Virus record (IMG/VR): IMGVR_UViG_3300030688_000026
Location: 1-62,390 of that record
From: a virus
DNA: 62,390 nucleotides
Direction: 5' to 3' (one strand)
A program made the translations under genes and the position numbers. This document shows, piece by piece, positions 32,931-41,343 of the stretch (the first letter of the stretch is position 1; every line of letters begins with the position of its first letter). The notes beneath the pieces are model-generated. The model was not told the DNA's origin, made no database searches, and saw only the letters and a list, made by a program, of their open reading frames with translations.

Positions 32931-33497
32931 TTATTCTGGGAGTTCAATTCCGAAAACTTTACCACCCGAGTTTATTATTCCAAAAAGTAAACCTGCATTA
33001 CCTGCAACAGCACCAGATTTGTAGAGTAAAATACCATTACTTAAGTATAGTTCTGATTTAAGTACATATTCGACTACAGGTGTAATTTCTTCAAACAAAG
33101 TTCCATCATACGTAATGCAGTACAACTTCCCATCATCTCCTACTAAGATGGCGGTATCTTCAGGATAAGCTGGAGAACTTAAAACTAGCATACCTGTTGT
33201 AGGGTAAACTTCATTAGTAATATTTACATTTTTAAAGGATAGATCAACTCTTACTGGAGAACCTAGTATAAGTTGGTTGTAAGCTATTCCCTCGTGATGA
33301 AGTAGAATACCATCAGTACCACAATTATCTGGGATTACAAGAATTCCATCTGCAACATACCCTTGAGATATTAAAACTCTATAAGCTACTAAGCTTCTAC
33401 TTAGTGATTGTGGAATTATAGGGTTAACTCTTTCTATATTTTGTAAAATAATTCTTAGCTCATCTGAAGTTATTACAATATCTATTGTTTCATTCAT
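32931..33497 (-). CDS. Unknown baseplate-region protein
   Basis: 188 residues. The first 60 are helical (TSDELRIILQNIERVNPIIP), the rest beta-rich with short repeated turns (VADGILVIPDNCGTDGILLH; YLSNGILLYKSGAVAGNAG). No family recognised. Transcribed between the Ig-like and alpha/beta-barrel-like genes of the baseplate block; probably a peripheral baseplate or fibre-network protein. Confidence 0.62.
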   Translation of the reverse strand: MNETIDIVITSDELRIILQNIERVNPIIPQSLSRSLVAYRVLISQGYVADGILVIPDNCGTDGILLHHEGIAYNQLILGSPVRVDLSFKNVNITNEVYPTTGMLVLSSPAYPEDTAILVGDDGKLYCITYDGTLFEEITPVVEYVLKSELYLSNGILLYKSGAVAGNAGLLFGIINSGGKVFGIELPE

Positions 33498-33505
33498 ATA
33501 ACTAC

Positions 33506-33880
33506 CTACAGATAAAATTGGTTATTTTGGTTAAAAACTATTACGTTTCTAGACAACAGTTTTCTGTATTTACTATTAGAGATAAACAAACTTAAATAAT
33601 ACACTCCATTATAATTTAAAGTTTCTTTAGCAGAAAGGTAAAACAGTATTTGGTTATTTATTTGCTTAATATTTCTTAAATTTATATTAGATACATAGGT
33701 TTTCTCTTCAATTTCACAGGAATACAAATTTTGAGCTTCTAATTTAACACTAATATTGTATCCTGTAAGATTGAAAGGCACATTGGGTTGTCCAAAAGCA
33801 CCTTGAACACTAAGGGCAAAATTTAAATTTAAATCTGTACCTTCAAAGCATTTTAAAACATTCATATTGTAATTAGACAT
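33506..33880 (-). CDS. Ig-like baseplate protein (BppU N-terminus type)
   Basis: 124 residues. The pattern LKCFEGTDLNLNFALSVQ, then PFNLTGYNISVKLEAQN, follows the beta-sandwich found at the N-terminus of BppU-like baseplate/fibre anchors (xGDTxxLxxxL ... DLTGxxxxxxxR). It ends in LSRNVIVFNQNNQFYL. The fold assignment is from strand pattern only. Follows the spike gene. Confidence 0.5.
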   Translation of the reverse strand: MSNYNMNVLKCFEGTDLNLNFALSVQGAFGQPNVPFNLTGYNISVKLEAQNLYSCEIEEKTYVSNINLRNIKQINNQILFYLSAKETLNYNGVYYLSLFISNSKYRKLLSRNVIVFNQNNQFYL

Positions 33881-33894
33881 TCACTTTACTTTCA

Positions 33895-34599
33895 TTATAC
33901 ACTAGGAATTCCAGAATTTCCTGTCACACTTCCTGCAGAATTACTATAGCTACCAGCAGAGTGAGTATGAGTTCCTAGATTAACAGTAGTACTTCCTACT
34001 GTAGTAGATATTTGACCATTTACAACTAAATTTCCATTGATTACTACTTGTGCTGCTTCTATTTGTACACTACAAGCTGCATTTGTTAAAGTAATTTCAG
34101 AATTTGAAACTTGTAAATTACAGTTACCATTAATTACTTTAGCATTCCCAGATGAGTCAATTGATATTGAAGTATTTGTTGAGGTTATAATACTTATTGA
34201 ACCATCTGTGTTTACTTTAAAAGTATTTCTGTATTCATCTACCCAACCATAACTCCCAGGATCTGTAAATTGAGAAGGTTTTGTAGTTCCATCTATTATT
34301 TGACTTATTACTATTCCAGAAGTTTCTACTCCTGAGTCAAAAATTACTAATACCTTAGAATTATTATTAGGTATAAAGAAACTATTAACTCCTTCTGAAG
34401 CTCCTCTCATAATTCCTGAGGAAACTACACAAAAAGGCAAGGAATTATCCTCTATGTCATCCCAGATACCTGCTATTCTTACTCTAATTTGTCCAATTAT
34501 AGCCTTATCTGAAGGATTATTGTCTATCACCTGACCTATAAAGAACTTACCAATATAGGAATCTGCGTATTTACTTACTTCTGTTGAATCGTGAAACAT
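33895..34599 (-). CDS. Tail spike / central baseplate spike, gp5-gpV-like
   Basis: 234 residues. N-terminal OB-fold domain (GKFFIGQVIDNNPSDKAIIG, QIRVRIAGIWDD, LPFCVVSSGI), then a YRNTFKVNTDGSISIITSTN turn and a repetitive triple-stranded beta-helix region (NLQVSNSEITLTNAACSVQI). It ends with VNLGTHTHSAGSYSNSAG, a HxH apex motif that in P2 gpV-type spikes binds iron at the tip. No lysozyme domain is inserted, unlike T4 gp5. Role: pierces the outer membrane at the centre of the baseplate, consistent with a Gram-negative host. Confidence 0.85.
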   Translation of the reverse strand: MFHDSTEVSKYADSYIGKFFIGQVIDNNPSDKAIIGQIRVRIAGIWDDIEDNSLPFCVVSSGIMRGASEGVNSFFIPNNNSKVLVIFDSGVETSGIVISQIIDGTTKPSQFTDPGSYGWVDEYRNTFKVNTDGSISIITSTNTSISIDSSGNAKVINGNCNLQVSNSEITLTNAACSVQIEAAQVVINGNLVVNGQISTTVGSTTVNLGTHTHSAGSYSNSAGSVTGNSGIPSV

Positions 34600-34631
34600 T
34601 AAAATACCTCTTATTTATAAGATAATAAGTC

Positions 34632-35729
34632 TTATGAAGTAGCAGGTATTTGAGCTTGGTACACACTCGCTGAAACTACAAGAAGTTTTTCATAGTAAGT
34701 GTTATTATAAGATATTATAGTTTTTCCAATAAGCACGTAATTTCCGTACTGTTGATCAGTGCTTTGAGTTATACTTATAGCTGTCCCAGGCAAAAGACCT
34801 GGCATCCTAGCATTAATTGTTATTTCTCTTAAAGTATTATATAAAGCAGAAGTTCTAATAGAATTAATTCTAGAAAAAAACTGCTGTTGATCTTCATTAC
34901 CTATGTTTAAAGGAGAGGCTATGGCTTTATTTATTCCTGTAGGGGCAGTATAATTGTATTGAGTATTAATAAATATCTGTGAGTTATTGTTATTAGAAGT
35001 TTCTCCAGATTCTAAAGAATATTGTGAAATATTTGCACCGTAAGAATAATTTGTATGGTGATTACTAGAAGGTTTACTTACTAACCAATTAGAAACAATA
35101 ATATCTGGGATTATAATAACATGGTCATTATCAAAATTTTGCATTGTACTATACAAATCAGAAACTACAATATAATTACCTGTATGGCAGTACATTGGTA
35201 GTGTATTTTCATTGCTAACACAACAAGGAGTTATATAATTTTTTAAATAAGAGCCAAAATCTATTCTTGAACTTTTAAAAAACTTAAAGTTATAGGAAGA
35301 AGTTACACTCAAATTACTTAAAAATTGAGCACCTCCTAAATCACACAAAGAAATAACTTCTTGAAGAGCATCAATAGGAGAACCTGAAAATTGCCAAGAT
35401 TTTCCTGGATATAAATAACTAGAATAATAATAACCATATAGAGCATAATTAACATAATTATTACTAGCCGACTTTATATTAGCTTTAGTTAACATAAAAC
35501 TAATAGGCTCATTCATATCATCTGGGGAAGTACCCATTTGCACGGTCAATATAGCCCCTTCTACTAAAAGCAAATCTAAAGGCATTCCTGAAATAAAAGA
35601 TACTTCTAAATAAAGTAAAGGGGCTACGTAACTACTACTCCAACGGATAAAAACATTAGATACTTTAGAAACTGTAGTATCTATAGGTTGACCACTAATA
35701 AATAAATTTACATAAGATGTATTAATCAT
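34632..35729 (-). CDS. Baseplate hub protein, gp27/gpD-like
   Basis: 365 residues with the hub layout: beta start (SYVNLFISGQPIDTTVSKVS), a middle domain (GSPIDALQEVISLCDLGGAQ), and a C-terminal beta part LLPGTAISITQSTDQQYGNY before YYEKLLVVSASVYQAQ. Hub proteins of this fold (T4 gp27, Mu gp44, VgrG N-terminus) form a trimeric torus on which the spike stands. The gene lies directly upstream of the spike gene, as expected. Overlaps the gp53-like gene by one base. Confidence 0.7.
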   Translation of the reverse strand: MINTSYVNLFISGQPIDTTVSKVSNVFIRWSSSYVAPLLYLEVSFISGMPLDLLLVEGAILTVQMGTSPDDMNEPISFMLTKANIKSASNNYVNYALYGYYYSSYLYPGKSWQFSGSPIDALQEVISLCDLGGAQFLSNLSVTSSYNFKFFKSSRIDFGSYLKNYITPCCVSNENTLPMYCHTGNYIVVSDLYSTMQNFDNDHVIIIPDIIVSNWLVSKPSSNHHTNYSYGANISQYSLESGETSNNNNSQIFINTQYNYTAPTGINKAIASPLNIGNEDQQQFFSRINSIRTSALYNTLREITINARMPGLLPGTAISITQSTDQQYGNYVLIGKTIISYNNTYYEKLLVVSASVYQAQIPATS

Positions 35730-36088
35730 TAGATTGATACCAATCCATTAATATTAGATAAATTTTTATTATTAGTAGGGGATAGTAATTTCAAATAATT
35801 ATTAATATCAGTTAATGAAGGATACTTAATTTTAGATGTACAAAGTATATTGAATGGATTAAGATTCCCATTAATTACACCCAATAGAGACCAATAATCA
35901 GTGGTATTATAAATATTATAACTAATTAAAGGTAAATTATTAGTCTCAACTACTGTGACTACATGAGAGTATATACTATTAGACACTAAGTTCCTTAAAC
36001 CTTCATTATCTATGTAAGACAATGGGGAAATATAACCAGAACCATTATATGAATAAATTTGATATTTGTATTTTTCTCTAAAATCCAT
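35729..36088 (-). CDS. Baseplate wedge protein, gp53/LysM-like
   Basis: 119 residues. The centre NTTDYWSLLGVINGNLNPFN followed by SKIKYPSLTDINNYL fits the YWxLLxxNxxxNP ... LxYPxxxDI signature of gp53-like wedge proteins, related to P2 gpX and LysM folds. Small size is typical. Context between hub and tube-initiator genes supports it. Confidence 0.7.
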   Translation of the reverse strand: MDFREKYKYQIYSYNGSGYISPLSYIDNEGLRNLVSNSIYSHVVTVVETNNLPLISYNIYNTTDYWSLLGVINGNLNPFNILCTSKIKYPSLTDINNYLKLLSPTNNKNLSNINGLVSI

Positions 36089-36097
36089 TAATAATCC

Positions 36098-37324
36098 TTA
36101 ATTATTATAAAAAATTTGAAAACTATTAAAGTCTTGGTTTACTAAATATTGTTGAGCTACAATTTCAGCATTACCTGAAATAAAAGGAGCACTTACTGCT
36201 TCAAATGTAACTGTACCTGTAGCATAAGTATAGGAGGCAAAAGTATCATTAGTGCTTAATAAAGAACCAGGATTAAATTTAGAGTTCCCTCTGATACAGA
36301 CTCTATTAGGTACAGTGAAATCTACTGAAGTTAAGATTACCTGAGGAAAATACAGAAAGTTACCTAAATATAAGCTCGCACTTTGAGAAGAACTATCAAT
36401 TAATAAATTAAATGCGGACTGTGTGGAGTTATTAACATATGAAGCAGTAGCATCTCCAGCGTTTACTAAACTACTACTTAAAGAATCTGCTCCTGAAGAA
36501 AAGTCTGAAGCAGAAGTAACATTGTTAAAAGCTTGAATAGTACTATTTATAACATTATTTAAAGTTGATTTATTAGAACTTACTTGTGAAGAAAAATAAT
36601 TACTTAAATCTGAAGAAGAAACATAGTACATAGGTGCAGTAAACAAGTTAGAATTTTGAGATATCACGTTTCTAGGAGTTAACATAGAGTACAAAATAGA
36701 AATAGGGTATTCTACTTCTATTCTTGGGTCATCCCTAGCAATTAAAACTACAGGTATTGTAATTTTAGGAGCACTTATCCCATTCCAGACAGGTAGCTCT
36801 GCAAAGGGGTTAAATAGAGTCCTACCTGTAGCTCTGTAGGCTGCGTATGCACTATTACCAAAAGCGCTTGTAACAGCTTTTTCTATCATTTGAGAAAAAG
36901 GTCTATCATAATTACTATTTAGTGTTAAACTAAAAGAATCATTTAAAGGCTGCATAACTAATATAAATTCTTTATAATAGTTATACTGCTGCCCTGGATC
37001 TTGGACATCTAAAACTATATAATTATTACTAACCTGACCTGAACCACCTAACAAGTTTATTGAATCTACACCCAAAGTATCATTTTGAGAAGAGAAAAAT
37101 TTAGTGCTTGAATCAAAATTACTTTCAGCGTTTAAATTTAGTTGAGACATTATGTCTTGAAAAAAGGTTTGATCTTTTCCTGAACTAGAATCAGCCTTTA
37201 TTTGAACTCCATAGTTAAAAAGAAAGTCTGGACTTTGATCTGCTAAAGCTGAAACTTCAGAAACTGGACTATTAGAGTTAGTAGTGCTTGAGTAAGATGT
37301 GGGTGAAGTAGGAATACTTGGCAT
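36098..37324 (-). CDS. Tail tube initiator / hub-cap protein candidate (gp48/gp54-like)
   Basis: 408 residues. N-terminal 60 residues are Ser/Thr-rich, then a globular region with PGQQYNYYKEFILVMQPLND and IPVVLIARDDPRIEVEYPIS, and a C-terminal beta part NFLYFPQVILTSVDFTVPNR. Position between the tape-measure/lysin gene and the gp53-hub-spike group is where gp48/gp54 or equivalents lie. The family link is inference. Its stop overlaps the tape-measure gene end by one base. Confidence 0.55.
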   Translation of the reverse strand: MPSIPTSPTSYSSTTNSNSPVSEVSALADQSPDFLFNYGVQIKADSSSGKDQTFFQDIMSQLNLNAESNFDSSTKFFSSQNDTLGVDSINLLGGSGQVSNNYIVLDVQDPGQQYNYYKEFILVMQPLNDSFSLTLNSNYDRPFSQMIEKAVTSAFGNSAYAAYRATGRTLFNPFAELPVWNGISAPKITIPVVLIARDDPRIEVEYPISILYSMLTPRNVISQNSNLFTAPMYYVSSSDLSNYFSSQVSSNKSTLNNVINSTIQAFNNVTSASDFSSGADSLSSSLVNAGDATASYVNNSTQSAFNLLIDSSSQSASLYLGNFLYFPQVILTSVDFTVPNRVCIRGNSKFNPGSLLSTNDTFASYTYATGTVTFEAVSAPFISGNAEIVAQQYLVNQDFNSFQIFYNN

Positions 37325-38931
37325 TATTGAACTCCTAAGTTTTTCATAAATATTACAGGATCTACTTGGTGTAAATAGGCATCAGAGGAAGTTATAGGAT
37401 TAGCAGAAGAAGAAACTGCTGAAGTTTTCGAAGAAGTACTTTGCAGGTTTGTCATGTCAGAAGATTTTTTAGTAGCACTATTTTTATCTACAATAAAATC
37501 ACTTTCTTTGGCATTCTTTACAGATGTAGAATAACTCAATTTAGCTATTTTAGAATCTGAATTACTGACAGTTTTATCAAAAAAATCCCCTAAATTATCT
37601 ACAAATCTATTGATAGCAATATTTTGTTTATTTGGATTTTTCTTTTCCCATTTAGCTTTAGCTGTAGGTGGTAGATTGGAATAATCAAAAGCAGTGGGTA
37701 CTCCATTTGAGTTTTTATCTAGCAAAGAAAATACTTCATCAGATGCAAAATCGGCTAAGTATTTAGTTACAGTTCTAAAAGCCTTATTAGTTCCATTTAT
37801 AATGGATTTTTCTAATGAAGTTTCATCTCCTCCCAAAGCTATTGGATTTAAGTCGTTTAAACCAGTAGTTTTTTTAGAGTTTATTCCTTCTGCAGTTGCT
37901 TTAGTAGCTTTAGCTATATCCGCTAGATACATTCTTTCTTCGTTAGGTCTATTAGGAGTTTTGCCTTGAGTAGTTATGATGTTGTTTAAATCATTCATAA
38001 CTTTATCTGTATCTAGTTTAGAACCTTCAGGTAGTTTATTTATGTAGTCTGTTATATTGCCGGCACCACCATGCACTGCTTCAGCCACAAGAATTTGTTT
38101 AGCATTTTCAGAAACATTTAAATCTTTTCTTGAATCTAAAGCATTTAAAACTTTGCTACTATAAACATTTTCAAAAGTTTTGTCCTGTAGATCCTTAAAT
38201 TCTTTATCTTTAGAGTTATTTTTAAAAAATTTAGCTAAAGATTCATAATCTTTGTTAGAATAATCTCTATTTAACTCTTCATAAAATTTAGAATTATCCT
38301 TTTTAGCTTGCTGTACTAACTCATAAAGCCCTCTTTTTTCACCTTTAGAACTATCAACTGTGAATTGATAAGCCCCAAAAGCTTCTTTCTCTGGAGAAAC
38401 ACTCCCATAATCACCTTTACTCTCTACAAGTTTAGTTAATTGAGAATACTTGGAACCACTTAAAACATTTTTTGTTGGAGAAAAAATAGAATCTTGAAAT
38501 TTTTCTAACCAACCTTTAACTGTGTTACCTAAAGAAGTTTTATTAAGTAAAGTAGTCACTCCTCCTAACAAAGCCCCAGCTAAAGGTAAGGTTAATGAAG
38601 TAGCTAGAGGACTTTTACCAATTGCTTGAGCTGTATTTACTATAGGGTTATTTTTTAAAGTTTTAAGAATACTTCCAAAGCTATCATAGAAATAATAAAA
38701 ACCATTACTAATTTTCTTAAGAGAAAGAATTACTGAGTTATTTTGAAACAACTTTGTTCTAGCTTTGTTCTTTTTTTCCTTATCATTATTTTTTAAAGTA
38801 GTATTTATGTCTGCTAAATTCTTTATTATAGCTTCATTATACTTTTTTAAATCATCAACAGATAACTGCTTTTGAGGTCTATCAAAAGAGGAATTCTTTT
38901 TATTATTAGCTTTAGAAAATATATTAGACAT
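37324..38931 (-). CDS. Tape-measure-like tail protein with a lysozyme/transglycosylase-like domain
   Basis: 535 residues. Residues 1-80 are highly charged and helical. Around 105-130 lies a hydrophobic Gly/Ala stretch (PLATSLTLPLAGALLGGVTTL), as in tape-measure proteins. Residues 165-345 look like a peptidoglycan hydrolase: LVESKGDYGSVSPEKEAFGA-YQF, with Glu as likely catalytic acid and GAYQF as the usual lysozyme/SLT motif, then a helical body with VAEAVHGGAGNITDYINKL. C-terminus is disordered and Ser-rich. It follows the frameshifted chaperone, the standard tape-measure position. Role: sets tail length and/or opens the cell wall during DNA entry. Confidence 0.65.
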   Translation of the reverse strand: MSNIFSKANNKKNSSFDRPQKQLSVDDLKKYNEAIIKNLADINTTLKNNDKEKKNKARTKLFQNNSVILSLKKISNGFYYFYDSFGSILKTLKNNPIVNTAQAIGKSPLATSLTLPLAGALLGGVTTLLNKTSLGNTVKGWLEKFQDSIFSPTKNVLSGSKYSQLTKLVESKGDYGSVSPEKEAFGAYQFTVDSSKGEKRGLYELVQQAKKDNSKFYEELNRDYSNKDYESLAKFFKNNSKDKEFKDLQDKTFENVYSSKVLNALDSRKDLNVSENAKQILVAEAVHGGAGNITDYINKLPEGSKLDTDKVMNDLNNIITTQGKTPNRPNEERMYLADIAKATKATAEGINSKKTTGLNDLNPIALGGDETSLEKSIINGTNKAFRTVTKYLADFASDEVFSLLDKNSNGVPTAFDYSNLPPTAKAKWEKKNPNKQNIAINRFVDNLGDFFDKTVSNSDSKIAKLSYSTSVKNAKESDFIVDKNSATKKSSDMTNLQSTSSKTSAVSSSANPITSSDAYLHQVDPVIFMKNLGVQ

Positions 38932-39080
38932 CTGGAGTTTCTTTATTTAATTCTTTGTTTAATTTAATTAATTCTACATACAAACTTTCTAATTCTAAGA
39001 AATAATCATCTTTAGATACTTGTCTATTAGAAAATTTAGAAAGAAGTAAAGTCTTTCTTAAAAGGTCTTTGTAATCTACC
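38924..39080 (-). CDS. Frameshift extension of the tail assembly chaperone (T-like part)
   Basis: An open frame, +1 to the gene upstream, that has no ATG after the overlap and no ribosome site. It encodes KVDYKDLLRKTLLLSKFSNR, then QVSKDDYFLELESLYVELIK, and ends TPDV at 38924. Its stop overlaps the ATG of the tape-measure gene by eight bases. It is reached if ribosomes slip +1 at CCC-TAA (39081-39086), giving a fusion of 310 residues (258 + 52). This mirrors the G/GT chaperones found just upstream of tape-measure genes. Translation from the in-frame TTG at 39112 is a less likely alternative. Confidence 0.65.
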
Positions 39081-39857
39081 TTAGGGAAAAAAAGAAGCAA
39101 GGTCAAATTCAAATTCTAGTTTAACCTCCTCTTTTTTTGGATCCTCTGGGTCAAAAGTTGTGATAGATTCAGTGACACCATGGTAAAATTCTATTATATG
39201 AGACTTTATGTCATTAATGGAATCAGCATCTAAATTCTTATAAAATGATATTTTTTCTTCTGGAGAATTTCCATTTACAAAAGAAAAATACTCCATTATA
39301 AGATTTAATTCTTTTTTGTGTTTCAAATAATACAAATTATCCTGTACAGTAGTATAAGATAACCAAGGAAAAAGAGGTCTTTGCTCGTTCTTTAATTCCT
39401 TAATGTTTAAATCGGTTTGATTAACTCTTACCGTAACTACTTTTTCTGTCTTATCTTCTAATATTCTAGTATATTTAATAAAAAAAGGATTTCTGGGATA
39501 GCTGTTAAATCTTAGCCAATATAAAACATATTTATAATCATCCAGAGTTAAATCATACGCAGAATAATCTTTAATACAATCATTTATTACAGAAGCTATT
39601 CTTTCTTCCTTATCAAAATCTTCAGATAAGGTTAAAGCAGAGTAAATTAATTCTATGTGTTTTATTCTTAATAAATCCACCACAATAAAATCTTTTTTAT
39701 CTTTATAAAAAACTCCATGAGAAGGTAGATCTATTCTGTGCCCAGTTATAGATGAAGTCATTTCTTTACTTACTTCTCGAGCTATTGTATGTTTTGTATC
39801 TTTAGGAGGTACTACAGAATTATTATTTTTCTTAGGATTGAAATTAAACTCGAACAT
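39081..39857 (-). CDS. Tail/baseplate assembly chaperone (gp26-like), with +1 frameshift at its end
   Basis: 258 residues. N-terminus is disordered and basic; core motifs HRIDLPSHGVFYKDKKDFIV, IELIYSALTLSEDFDKEERI, then YVLYWLRFNSYPRNPFFIKY are typical of the T4 gp26-like hub/tail chaperones. It ends EFDLASFFP at TTT-TTT-CCC-TAA. The CCC-UAA is a classical +1 slip site: the proline tRNA can re-pair on CCU and the stop is poorly placed. Located one gene before the tape-measure candidate. RBS GAAAGATTC. Confidence 0.7.
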   Translation of the reverse strand: MFEFNFNPKKNNNSVVPPKDTKHTIAREVSKEMTSSITGHRIDLPSHGVFYKDKKDFIVVDLLRIKHIELIYSALTLSEDFDKEERIASVINDCIKDYSAYDLTLDDYKYVLYWLRFNSYPRNPFFIKYTRILEDKTEKVVTVRVNQTDLNIKELKNEQRPLFPWLSYTTVQDNLYYLKHKKELNLIMEYFSFVNGNSPEEKISFYKNLDADSINDIKSHIIEFYHGVTESITTFDPEDPKKEEVKLEFEFDLASFFP

Positions 39858-39875
39858 TTATGAATCTTTCAAAAA

Positions 39876-40622
39876 TTATTTATTAAATACACCTGCTATA
39901 ATTCCACCAAATTTTTCTTCTAGTGCCTGCTGTATAGGTTGTAAGATAGTTGCTAGTAAATTTCCCAACAAACCTAAAGGGAAAAAAGTTGTGTAATTAG
40001 AAAGAGCCAATACAGACATTACATCCCATATTGCTAGAACCTCAACTGTCTCACACTCAAATTCAATTTGAGGAGTTATAATAGAGTCATTTTTATTAGT
40101 ATTAAAAGAAAGATTATTAATACTGTAAGGATGACAGCCATTAAGAAAAAATATACCTGAGCCATTCTCACCAGCGCCAATAGCTACTAATAGTATAGGT
40201 TTTTTGTAATAATTAACAGGATTCCAACCTACTCCATTTGAGCTTGCTACTAATGATTTCCACTTATGAAAATAGTTAGTAATAGTTAAGTATTGATCTT
40301 CTACAAAAACAATAGACCCTCTTCTACACCTAGAATCAGTAGGTATTTCAGTGGTTTTACCTCTAAAAGTATGACTAGTACTCTCAAAATATGAAGGAGG
40401 TATATTAAACTCTATAACTCTGTCAAATGAGATTGTAGAGCCTACGATTACAGGTAAAAAGGCGTAATACATCGTGCTTTGTAAAGGTTCTGCCCCATAC
40501 CAGTTAGGAGAACCTACTAATCCTGTAGGTTCTATAAGTGAAGTACCTAACTCCGCAGCAACGGATGCTCCAACCTCAAATAGAGGATTAGTATTAGTTA
40601 CTTTGTTTATAATCGTAGACAT
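39876..40622 (-). CDS. Second tail-tube-like protein
   Basis: 248 residues. Core beta motifs (RVIEFNIPPSYFESTSHTFR, SIVFVEDQYLTITNYFHKWK, IFFLNGCHPYSINNLSFNTN, IITPQIEFECETVEVLAIWD) match the tube-protein architecture, in which a Trp/Tyr-containing loop region and a final interlocking strand alternate. It has a hydrophobic tail (LGLLGNLLATILQPIQQ) not present in the shorter tube protein next to it. Possibly the last tube ring or tube initiator. RBS AAAGGTTTGT. Confidence 0.6.
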   Translation of the reverse strand: MSTIINKVTNTNPLFEVGASVAAELGTSLIEPTGLVGSPNWYGAEPLQSTMYYAFLPVIVGSTISFDRVIEFNIPPSYFESTSHTFRGKTTEIPTDSRCRRGSIVFVEDQYLTITNYFHKWKSLVASSNGVGWNPVNYYKKPILLVAIGAGENGSGIFFLNGCHPYSINNLSFNTNKNDSIITPQIEFECETVEVLAIWDVMSVLALSNYTTFFPLGLLGNLLATILQPIQQALEEKFGGIIAGVFNK

Positions 40623-40636
40623 ACAAACCTTTAAAA

Positions 40637-41248
40637 TTAAACAGCGGTAGTGATATCTGGTACTACAATCTTAGAATCTTCCGTGTAATTAATATTTTCA
40701 GGATTAATTACTGTATTAGTGTCAAACCAGTCATAAGTCCAAGTAACAGAGAAAGTTACAGGTGAACCCTCACTAGAAGAACCTAATTCAGAAGGAGTTA
40801 TCTTTGATGGCCATACATTATATAGATTGAAAGCTAGAGATTGCTGATTACTAGCATTCAACATATATACAGTTAATTTAGGAGCAATATAAGTGCTTTT
40901 AGGATTAGGTATCCCTGTATTAAGTGGAACTATTAAATTAGACCATGCATATAATGTGTTTACCACTGTAGTGGAAGCAGTCTCAATGAATGAAGTCGTA
41001 ATTGAATCCCCGAAGTCTCTTCTACCTGCCCATTTAACTTTTTGTCTATGTATCCAAACTGAAACTTGTTGATTTTGCAATTCAGGTACAGAAGTAGTAA
41101 CATTTTTAATTGTTAATTCATTAGAAGCACTAGTTGGATTAGAGAGTGTAGCTCCTAAAGCAGATGGTAGATTTGGTATAACAAGCTCGTAATTATCGCT
41201 AAGAAATACGTCTGATAGACCGGATACTGATTGTATTGAGATGGACAA
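40637..41248 (-). CDS. Tail tube protein, gp19-like
   Basis: 203 residues, near T4 gp19 (163). TTG start with AAGGAG six bases upstream. Beta layout: LSDVFLSDNYELVIPNLPSA, SVWIHRQKVKWAGRRDFG (the basic turn typical of tube proteins), TTSFIETASTTVVNTLYAWS, LTVYMLNASNQQSLAFNLYN, VWPSKITPSELG and VTFSVTWTYDWFD. The VWPxxIxPxEL and TWxYDW segments are the usual gp19 signature. Lies downstream of the sheath gene, separated by a GIY-YIG endonuclease gene and a terminator. Confidence 0.88.
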   Translation of the reverse strand: MSISIQSVSGLSDVFLSDNYELVIPNLPSALGATLSNPTSASNELTIKNVTTSVPELQNQQVSVWIHRQKVKWAGRRDFGDSITTSFIETASTTVVNTLYAWSNLIVPLNTGIPNPKSTYIAPKLTVYMLNASNQQSLAFNLYNVWPSKITPSELGSSSEGSPVTFSVTWTYDWFDTNTVINPENINYTEDSKIVVPDITTAV

Positions 41249-41284
41249 ATTAATTCTCCTTAATTATTTAAATAAATTCATTCA

Positions 41285-41317
41285 AATAATATCTAATTAT
41301 TTAAATTAGATATTATT
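41285..41317. terminator. Hairpin between the GIY-YIG and tail-tube genes
   Basis: AATAATATCTAATT pairs exactly with AATTAGATATTATT around a five-base loop. It lies 27 bases after the endonuclease stop in the minus direction. A T-run is present on the plus side only, so it may act in both directions weakly. Confidence 0.6.
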
Positions 41318-41343
41318 TTTATTTTGTAAGATTTAAGATGGTG

